The position numbers and the translations under genes are program-made. Below are positions 50,820 to 57,038 of a stretch of 64,000 nt of DNA, piece by piece (the stretch's first letter is position 1; every line of letters begins with the position of its first letter). The notes under the pieces were generated by a model, which saw only the letters and a program-made list of their open reading frames with translations, searched no databases and had not been told where the DNA came from. The stretch spans positions 22,133-86,132 of the forward strand of contig ONPF01000006.1 of assembly GCA_900319635.1 (NCBI GenBank), read 5' to 3'. The stretch is from an uncultured Eubacteriales bacterium. Lineage in GTDB: Bacteria; Bacillota; Clostridia; Oscillospirales; Oscillospiraceae.

Positions 50820-52118
50820 ATGGAACACATCAGAAAAATCCCCCTGCCGGGGCAGCGGATCCTGCGCACGATGATCGCCGTGTGGCTGTGCCTGCTGGTT
50901 TATGTCCTGCGCGGACGCCAGGGCGAGCCGCTCTACGCGGCGCTGGCGGTGCTGCAGTGCATCCAGCCCTACACCAAAACCACCCACGCCGTGGGGCGCA
51001 AGCGCATCATCGGCACCCTGATCGGCGCCTTCTGGGGCTTGATGCTGCTGCTCTTTGAGCAATGGCTGAACCGGCACGGCCACGAGGAGCCCTGGCTCCA
51101 CTTTCTGCTGATCGGCGCCTTCACCGGGATCGTGCTGTATTTCACGGTGCTGCTGCGCGTCAGCGAGGCCGCCTATTTCTCCGCGGTGGTCTTCATGGTC
51201 ATCACCATCAAGCACGCCGACGATGTGAGCCCCTATGTCTACGCCTTCAACCGCACGCTGGACACCGTCATCGGCGTGGTGATGGCGGAGATCGTGAACC
51301 GCATCCATCTGCCCCGCCTGCGGAAAACGGATACCCTCTTCGTCTCCTCCATCGGGGACACGATCCTGGGCGCGGACCGGCATCTCACCCCCTATTCCAA
51401 GGTGGAGCTGAACCGCCTGCTGGACGACGGCGCCATGTTCACCGTGGCCACCTCCGAGACCCAGGCCACCGTGCGGGAGCTGCTGGCGGGGGTGGAGCTG
51501 CGCTGGCCTGTGATCACCATGGACGGCGCCGCACTCTACGACATGAAGACCATGGAATACCTGCACACCGTGCCCATGGACGCGGAGAAGGCCCGGCGGC
51601 TCGTGGCTTGGGTCAAGGGGCAGGGGCTGGGCTTTTTCTCCAACAGCGTGGAGCAGAACCTGCTGGTGATCCGCTATGAGGAGCTGACGAACCCCGCCAT
51701 GCAGCAGCTCTTTGAGCAGAAGCGCAAGTCGGCCTACCGCAACTACGTCCACAGCCCGGCGGATCTGGACAAGGACATCCTCTATCTGCTGATCGTGGAT
51801 CGGACGGAGCTCATTGAGGAAAAGCGCCGCCTGCTGGAGCGGGAGCCCTGGAGCGGCGACTACCGCATCGTGCAAAGCCCTTCGGCCTTCGAGGGCTGCG
51901 CCACGCTGAAGATCTACGACGCCTCCGTCTCCCGGGCGGCCATGCTCCGGCGGCTCCAGGAGCGGCTGCAGCCGAAGGAGACCGTCACCTTCGGCTCCGT
52001 CCCCGGGCAGTACGACGTGGTGATCGACCACGTGGACCACAACCATATGGTGCGGGAGCTGAAGCGCCGCTTCGAGCCGGTGGATCTCCGCGGCTGGCGC
52101 AACGTCTTCCACAGCTGA
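50820..52118 (+). CDS. FUSC/aromatic-acid-exporter-like membrane domain fused to a degenerate HAD (Cof-like) domain
   Basis: A 432-aa fusion. Residues about 10-165 hold hydrophobic segments like those of FUSC/ArAE exporters (LQCIQPYTKTTHAVGRKRIIGTLIGAFWG, NRTLDTVIGVVMAEIVNRI). From about 172 a Cof-type HAD fold follows: the segment before HLTPYSKVELNRLLDDGAMFTVATSETQATVRELL normally contains DxDGTL, but here it reads SSIGDTIL, so both catalytic aspartates are lost. It should therefore bind rather than hydrolyse. GGAGG precedes the start. The gene's terminator has been split by an IS element. Confidence 0.8.
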   Translation: MEHIRKIPLPGQRILRTMIAVWLCLLVYVLRGRQGEPLYAALAVLQCIQPYTKTTHAVGRKRIIGTLIGAFWGLMLLLFEQWLNRHGHEEPWLHFLLIGAFTGIVLYFTVLLRVSEAAYFSAVVFMVITIKHADDVSPYVYAFNRTLDTVIGVVMAEIVNRIHLPRLRKTDTLFVSSIGDTILGADRHLTPYSKVELNRLLDDGAMFTVATSETQATVRELLAGVELRWPVITMDGAALYDMKTMEYLHTVPMDAEKARRLVAWVKGQGLGFFSNSVEQNLLVIRYEELTNPAMQQLFEQKRKSAYRNYVHSPADLDKDILYLLIVDRTELIEEKRRLLEREPWSGDYRIVQSPSAFEGCATLKIYDASVSRAAMLRRLQERLQPKETVTFGSVPGQYDVVIDHVDHNHMVRELKRRFEPVDLRGWRNVFHS

Positions 52119-52130
52119 AAAATGCATAAG

Positions 52131-52142
52131 GCCCGCCGATCC
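52131..52142. terminator. Left arm of a terminator split by an IS
   Basis: GCCCGCCGATCC pairs perfectly with GGATCGGCGGGC at 53434-53445, and a GTTT loop (52143-52146) plus a 7-T run at 53450-53456 complete a rho-independent terminator. The IS3-family element lies in between. Confidence 0.85.
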
Positions 52143-52209
52143 GTTTGGATGAACAGCACCCCATTTGTTAGACAGTATGGTATACTACTAACGAATGGGG
52201 TGTTGTTTT

Positions 52210-52560
52210 ATGCCAAAAGGAATACCGAACAAGAGATACACGGGCGAATTCAAGCAACAGGTCGTAGAGGCCATGATGAAAGAGAAGCTGAGCTACTGTG
52301 AAGCAGCGCGGCAATTTGATGTAGGCGACGACAAGCGAGTAGCCGCTTGGGAGCGAATTTACCTTGAAGAAGGTCCGGAAGGGCTGTACATTGAGCGTCG
52401 TGGACGAAGGAGCAAAGGACGTCCAGCAAAAAAGCTAAAACCAGAGGTCGAAGAAGATCTGCTAGCAGAAGTGCAGCGGCTGAGGGCCGAGAACGCATAC
52501 CTAAAAAAATTGAATGCCTTGGTTGCCGAGAGGGTACGGCAAGAGAGAAAGCAAAAGTAA
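52210..52560 (+). CDS. IS3-family transposase OrfA
   Basis: A 116-aa helix-turn-helix protein (RYTGEFKQQVVEAMMKEKLSYCEAARQF, then a Lys/Arg-rich section and a leucine-zipper-like LLAEVQRLRAENAYLKKLNALV). It recognises the IS ends and dimerises. Its frame ends in ..GCAAAAGTAA; the next frame is -1 relative to it, so a -1 frameshift around the A-run should give the OrfAB transposase, as in other IS3 elements. Confidence 0.92.
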   Translation: MPKGIPNKRYTGEFKQQVVEAMMKEKLSYCEAARQFDVGDDKRVAAWERIYLEEGPEGLYIERRGRRSKGRPAKKLKPEVEEDLLAEVQRLRAENAYLKKLNALVAERVRQERKQK

Positions 52561-52586
52561 TATGGGAACTGAGGCATGAACACAAA

Positions 52587-53399
52587 TTGTCGCTGTTGCT
52601 GGATGTTGCCGGCCTCCCTCGCAGCACGTATTATTACTACACGAAGAACCAGAAGAAGCCGGACAAATACGCAGATTTAAGAGAAGAAATCTGTGCGATT
52701 GCGTCCGAAAGCAAGGGAAGATATGGCTACCGTCGAGTGACACAGGAGCTGCGAAACCGAGGCTTCCATTACAACCACAAGCTGGTCATGAAGCTGATGA
52801 AGCAGATGGGTCTAAGCAGTAAGGTTCGTATGAAGAAGTACCGTTCTTACAAAGGTGAAGTTGGGAAGATCGCCTCGAATCTTCTGGAAAGAGACTTCTA
52901 TGCTGAGAAGCCAAACCAGAAATGGGTCACTGATGTGACAGAATTCTCCTTGTTCGGGGAAAAGTTATACCTGTCCCCGATCCTTGACCTGTGCAGTGAG
53001 GACTTGGTCAGCTATACGATCTCTGATCGACCGGTGCTTGGGATGGTTACCTCCATGTTGGAGAAAGCGTTTGAGACAATTCCAGATGACACAATGCTGA
53101 TTCTGCACTCCGATCAAGGCTGGCAGTACCAGCACAAGCACTACCAGAGAATGCTGGAAGCCAAAGGCATACGCCAGAGCATGAGCCGAAAAGGTAACTG
53201 CCTGGACAATGCTGTGATAGAGAATTTCTTCAGCCTGCTCAAAACGGAACTGCTATACCTTCAAGACTTCGACTCGCTCGACCACTTCAAAGAAGAGCTC
53301 GTCGACTACCTCGATTACTACAACAATCGCAGGATCAAGCTAAAACTAAAGGGCCTGACACCTGCTCAACACAGATACCAGACCCTTCAGGTCGCTTAA
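52587..53399 (+). CDS. IS3-family transposase OrfB (DDE integrase core)
   Basis: A 270-aa retroviral-type integrase domain (IS150-like). The DDE acids are in KWVTDVTEF (first Asp), ILHSDQGWQYQ (second) and CLDNAVIENFFSLLKTE (Glu). An HTH_21 part precedes it (GRYGYRRVTQELRN). A TTG start is assumed here; the in-frame sequence upstream (VIWELRHEHK) shows that translation most likely enters by -1 frameshifting from OrfA. Confidence 0.93.
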   Translation: MSLLLDVAGLPRSTYYYYTKNQKKPDKYADLREEICAIASESKGRYGYRRVTQELRNRGFHYNHKLVMKLMKQMGLSSKVRMKKYRSYKGEVGKIASNLLERDFYAEKPNQKWVTDVTEFSLFGEKLYLSPILDLCSEDLVSYTISDRPVLGMVTSMLEKAFETIPDDTMLILHSDQGWQYQHKHYQRMLEAKGIRQSMSRKGNCLDNAVIENFFSLLKTELLYLQDFDSLDHFKEELVDYLDYYNNRRIKLKLKGLTPAQHRYQTLQVA

Positions 53400-53433
53400 T
53401 TATATTTTTGTCTAACTTTTGGGGTTCACTTCA

Positions 53434-53456
53434 GGATCGGCGGGCGCGGTTTTTTT
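53434..53456. terminator. Right arm and T-run of the split terminator
   Basis: GGATCGGCGGGC then GCGG and seven T. It pairs with 52131-52142 (see there). Confidence 0.85.
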
Positions 53457-53459
53457 CCT

Positions 53460-54074
53460 TTATTCCTTTACGATAACGCGCTTGCCGTGGATCTCCAGCT
53501 TGCCGCCGCAGTAGAGCGCCACCGCGCGGCTCAGGAGCTTCCACTCGCACTCCTCCATCACCCGGGTGGCCAGACTCTCCGGCGTATCGTCCGGCAGCAC
53601 GTCGATAGCCTTCTGCAGGATGATGCCGCCCACGCGGCCGTCCCCGTCGGCGAAGAAGGCCGTGGCTCCCGTGACCTTGACGCCCCGCTCCAGCACGGCC
53701 CGGTTCACATCCTCGTCCACATCCTCAAAGGCGGGAGCGAGGGCGGGGAAGGTGCCGATGATATGATTGCGGAACTGGTAGGGCACCACGCCCAGGGGCA
53801 AATCGTAGCCCGCCAGGATCACCAGCTCAATATCCATGTCCCGCAGCTTGTTGGCCACCGCCATGCTGTGGCTGGTCATATTGGGAAAGAGCTCCGGATC
53901 CACCACATAGGCGGGGACGTCCGCGTTCAGCGCGCGCTTCATGGCGTAGTCCTCCCGCCGGGGGCAGATCACCGCGACCAGCTCAAAGTTCGGGATCTCT
54001 TTGAAATACATGGCGTCCAGGATCGCCTGGAGCCGTCCTCCGTCGCCGGAGGCCAGGATCGCCGCGCGAACCAT
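53460..54074 (-). CDS. PurN-like formyltransferase-fold protein, catalytically degenerate
   Basis: A 204-aa protein with the Rossmann-type fold of phosphoribosylglycinamide formyltransferase (VRAAILASGDGGRLQAILDA at the N-terminus, FELVAVICPRRE, IELVILAGYDLPL). The catalytic NIHPSLLPAF region reads NHIIGTFPALAPAF, so the usual Asn/His pair is not conserved in place, and the later Asp-containing region is GATAFFADGDGRVGG. It may act on another substrate or only bind. The ATG at 54074 is preferred because AGGAGGG lies 7 bases upstream. Confidence 0.7.
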   Translation of the reverse strand: MVRAAILASGDGGRLQAILDAMYFKEIPNFELVAVICPRREDYAMKRALNADVPAYVVDPELFPNMTSHSMAVANKLRDMDIELVILAGYDLPLGVVPYQFRNHIIGTFPALAPAFEDVDEDVNRAVLERGVKVTGATAFFADGDGRVGGIILQKAIDVLPDDTPESLATRVMEECEWKLLSRAVALYCGGKLEIHGKRVIVKE

Positions 54075-54185
54075 CGGCATCCCTCCTAAAAAGGCTTGTG
54101 CATTGCGAAAAAACAGGGTATAATCAGCTTATTGATGTTTTATTATACTGTATTCGACCTCTTTGGTCAAGGAAAGTGACAAGTT

Positions 54186-55316
54186 ATGACAGAAATTTAT
54201 CTCATCCGCCACGCCCAGGCGGAGGGGAATCGCTTCCGCATCTTGCAGGGGCACTGGGACGGCGGCGTGACAGAACTGGGTCGGCGGCAGATCGCTCTTC
54301 TGGAAGAGCGGCTGCGGGAGGTGGCCTTTGACGCGGTGTATTCCAGCGATCTCTATCGCGCCATGCTCACCGCAAGCGCCGTCTACAAGCCCCGGGGCCT
54401 TGCGCTGCGCACCGATCCCGCCCTGCGGGAGATCAACGTGGGCCCCTGGGAGACGAAGTTTTTCGGCAACGTCTTTTACGAGGAGCCGGAGTCTGCGGAG
54501 CTTTTTCTGAACGACCCCGCCCGCTGGCGGCTCGCCGGGGCGGAGACCTACGCCCAGGTGACGGAGCGGGCCTACGCCGCGCTGGAGGCTATCGCCCAGC
54601 GGCACGAGGGCGGAAGGGTGGCCGTGGTGAGCCACGGGGTCACCATCCGCTGCCTCCTCTCCCGTATCGCCGGCGTGGATTTGAAGGATAAAACCGCCCT
54701 CCCCATCGCCCAGAACACCGCCCTGTCGGTGCTGCGCTGGGAGGAGGGGCGCTTCTCGCTGGCGCTGCTGAACGACGCGAGCCACCTGGCCGCGCTGCGG
54801 CAGCCCGCCTGGCAGAGCACGGCCACCCTGCGGCACGAGCCCCTGGATCCCCGGCGGGATCGGGAGTTCTACTGCGACTGCTATCGGGACGCCTGGCTTG
54901 CCGCCCACGGGAGTCTGCGGGGCTTTCGCCCCGAGCCCTACTGGGACGCCGCCCGCGCCCACCTGCAGGCCGATCCCCAGTCGGTGCTGCGCCTGCTGGA
55001 CGGGGATCGGCCCCTGGGTCTGGTGGATCTGGATCCCCGGCGGGGGCAGGCGGAGGGCTATGGCTGGCTGAGCCTGCTTTACCTGACGCCGGAGGTACGG
55101 AATCAGGGCTACGGCATCCAGGCCCTGGCCCGGGCCATCGTCCGCTTCCGGGAGCAGGGACGGCAGAGCCTGCAGCTGCTGGTGGCGGAGGAAAACGCCC
55201 CCGCCCGGCGCTTCTATGAGCGGGAGGGCTTCCGGCTGCTGCACTTCGAGGAGGGCGCCGCCGGGAGGCTCCTGCTGCTGGAGCGTCCCCTCACGGAAAG
55301 GCGGGATGACCTGTGA
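54186..55316 (+). CDS. Histidine phosphatase fused to a GNAT acetyltransferase
   Basis: A 376-aa two-domain protein. Residues about 1-205 are a phosphoglycerate-mutase-like histidine phosphatase (LIRHAQAEGN at 6-15 with the catalytic His, and VVSHGVTIR with the second His). From about 215 a GNAT domain follows with LSLLYLTPEVRNQGYGIQALARAI (acetyl-CoA loop near 290-313) and NAPARRFYEREGF. Such fusions suggest linked dephosphorylation and acetylation of one small molecule, but the substrate is unknown. It overlaps the next gene by four bases. Confidence 0.85.
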   Translation: MTEIYLIRHAQAEGNRFRILQGHWDGGVTELGRRQIALLEERLREVAFDAVYSSDLYRAMLTASAVYKPRGLALRTDPALREINVGPWETKFFGNVFYEEPESAELFLNDPARWRLAGAETYAQVTERAYAALEAIAQRHEGGRVAVVSHGVTIRCLLSRIAGVDLKDKTALPIAQNTALSVLRWEEGRFSLALLNDASHLAALRQPAWQSTATLRHEPLDPRRDREFYCDCYRDAWLAAHGSLRGFRPEPYWDAARAHLQADPQSVLRLLDGDRPLGLVDLDPRRGQAEGYGWLSLLYLTPEVRNQGYGIQALARAIVRFREQGRQSLQLLVAEENAPARRFYEREGFRLLHFEEGAAGRLLLLERPLTERRDDL

Positions 55317-56407
55317 CGAAGCCTCGGATCAAGAACTATACCCCGCCGCCGGGGCGCAGGCTCCTGGTGATCTCGGACATTCACGGCAACGTCCCCTACT
55401 TTGAGGGCGTGCTGCGCAAGGCCGGCTTCTCCGATCGGGACGAGCTCATTATCGACGGGGACTTCCTGGAAAAAGGCGCGGAGAGCCTCAGGATGCTGCG
55501 GATCCTGATGGAGCTGAGCCGCCGGGGGAACACCCATGTGCTGCTGGGCAACTGCGACGACTGGTATGACATCTTCCGCCCGGAATGGCGGCAGGAGCAC
55601 GACGAGCGGGTGCTGCAGTATGTGCTCTGGCGCAAGAGCGGCCTGCTCTGGGACATGTGCAACGCCGCCGGCATCGACCCCTTTGAGATGGGGGATTTCA
55701 CCGCCGTGAAGCGGGATCTGCTCCGGGCCTTCCCGGAGGAATGGGCCTTCCTGCGGGATCTGCCCCACGCCCTGGAGACGGAGCGCTTCGTCTTCGTCCA
55801 CGCGGGGATGCGGCCGGACAAGCCCCTGGGGGAGCACAGCGTGGACGAGCTGACCCGGGTAGAGCATTTTCTCACTTTAGATCGGCATTTTGATAAATGG
55901 GTGGTGGTGGGCCACTGGCCGGTGGTGCTCTACGGCAGGGATCGGGTCTGCGCCAATCCCATTCTGGACTATGAGAAGCGCATCGCCAGCATCGACGGGG
56001 GCTGCGTCCTGAAGGACGACGGGCAGCTCAACTGCCTGTTGATCCCCCACCGGGACAGCGAGGACTTCGGCTTTGTGAGCTACGACCCCTTCCCGGAGAA
56101 GACGGTGCTGGACGAGCAGGCGGGGAGCGAGCGCTCCTATTACATCCGCTGGGGCGACAGCACGGTAGAGGTGCTGGAGCGGGGGGAGGAATTCTCCCGC
56201 TGCCGCCACCGCCACACCGGCTATGAGATGGAGATCCTGACCAAGTATCTGTTTACAAGCAATCCCGTCACAGACTGCAACGACTGCACGGACTATGTGC
56301 TGCCCCTGCGCCCCGGCGACCGGGTGCGGGTGGTGGAGGAGACAAGCCGCGGCTTCTTTGTCAAGCACAAGGGCGTCTCGGGCTGGTATTACGGAGGGCT
56401 GTTATGA
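55313..56407 (+). CDS. Metallophosphoesterase with C-terminal SH3-like domain
   Basis: A 364-aa calcineurin-type phosphoesterase: VISDIHGN (Asp22, His24), IIDGDFLEKG, LLGNCDDW (the GNH/C-D motif), FVHAGMRPDK and VVVGHWPV carry the metal ligands. The C-terminal about 60 residues (RPGDRVRVVEETSRGFFVKHKGVSGWYYGGLL) look like an SH3b domain, unusual for this family and often cell-wall-related. It starts with GTG overlapping the previous stop, and its own stop overlaps the DUF1294 gene (ATGA). Confidence 0.85.
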   Translation: MTKPRIKNYTPPPGRRLLVISDIHGNVPYFEGVLRKAGFSDRDELIIDGDFLEKGAESLRMLRILMELSRRGNTHVLLGNCDDWYDIFRPEWRQEHDERVLQYVLWRKSGLLWDMCNAAGIDPFEMGDFTAVKRDLLRAFPEEWAFLRDLPHALETERFVFVHAGMRPDKPLGEHSVDELTRVEHFLTLDRHFDKWVVVGHWPVVLYGRDRVCANPILDYEKRIASIDGGCVLKDDGQLNCLLIPHRDSEDFGFVSYDPFPEKTVLDEQAGSERSYYIRWGDSTVEVLERGEEFSRCRHRHTGYEMEILTKYLFTSNPVTDCNDCTDYVLPLRPGDRVRVVEETSRGFFVKHKGVSGWYYGGLL

Positions 56408-56721
56408 AACAAACGGTTGAATTTCTGGCAAAATTTCACGCGTCCGACACGGTGGTGGTGATCCTCGCCGCGCTGTATGTGGTGATGAGCGTGATTTTGT
56501 TCTTTGTGATGCGCCACGACAAGCGTCTGTCCCAGAAGCACGGCTGGCGCGTGCCGGAGGCCACGCTTTTTCTGCTGGCCATCCTGGGCGGCGCCCTGGG
56601 GGGCGTGCTGGGCATGCAGATCTTCCGGCACAAGACCAAGAAGACCAAATTCGTGCTGGGCTTTCCGGCGCTCATGCTGATCCAGTGGGCGCTGCTGATC
56701 CTGTTCCTGCTGCCAAATTAA
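56404..56721 (+). CDS. DUF1294 membrane protein
   Basis: A 105-aa protein with about three to four hydrophobic segments. RVPEATLFLLAILGGALGGVLGMQIFRHKTKKTKFVLGFPALMLIQ (about residues 49-94) is the DUF1294 signature. Function unknown. It is the third gene of the phosphatase/GNAT-phosphoesterase unit. Confidence 0.88.
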   Translation: MKQTVEFLAKFHASDTVVVILAALYVVMSVILFFVMRHDKRLSQKHGWRVPEATLFLLAILGGALGGVLGMQIFRHKTKKTKFVLGFPALMLIQWALLILFLLPN

Positions 56722-57038
56722 AAATCTATCCGCTTGCGAAAGTCGCAAACAAGCACGGATGAACGCCCCGGAGGGACGTTCAATCCGTTTTTGAGGCAGC
56801 TTTGCCGCCTCAAAAACACCTTAAGCCGAGCTGTGCGAGGCCTCGCGCCGTTGTCAAACGAAACTCACTACATTTCGCTTCCGCCTTTGGGCGAAAGCTC
56901 CATATCCGTTCCTTCCGTTTTCCTCTCAAAATCAAAGCATTAGCTTTGATTTTGGTAAGGAAGAAGGAGGGAGCAGAGCGCGCGAGTAACCAATTGCGAA
57001 ACGAGTTTCGCAATTGCATAAAAAAGGAGGCCGCTTTT
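56722..57038. other. Intergenic region with repeat B2
   Basis: About 315 bases without a gene. CTTGCGAAAGTCGCAAACAAG and GAACGCCCCGGAGGGACGTTC hairpins (56733-56783) lead into repeat B2, and the AAAAAAGGAGG ribosome binding site of the KaiC-like fusion follows at about 57020. Confidence 0.5.
56787..57016. repeat. Long palindrome-rich repeat, copy B2
   Basis: A 230-base copy of the element at 40506-40789, in the same orientation, ending in the CAATTGCGAAAC/GTTTCGCAATTG palindrome 22 bases before a start codon. Confidence 0.9.

Larger units (their letters stand above)
52150..53433 (+). mobile_element. IS3-family insertion sequence (IS150-like)
   Basis: A 1284-bp element with two overlapping transposase frames. 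The terminal inverted repeats begin TGAACAGCACCCC (left) and TGAAGTGAACCCC (right, minus strand) and share GTTAGACA. A 3-bp target duplication, GGA, is seen at 52147-52149 and 53434-53436. Lower GC and different codon use than the surroundings. The frames look intact, so it may be active. Confidence 0.95.
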
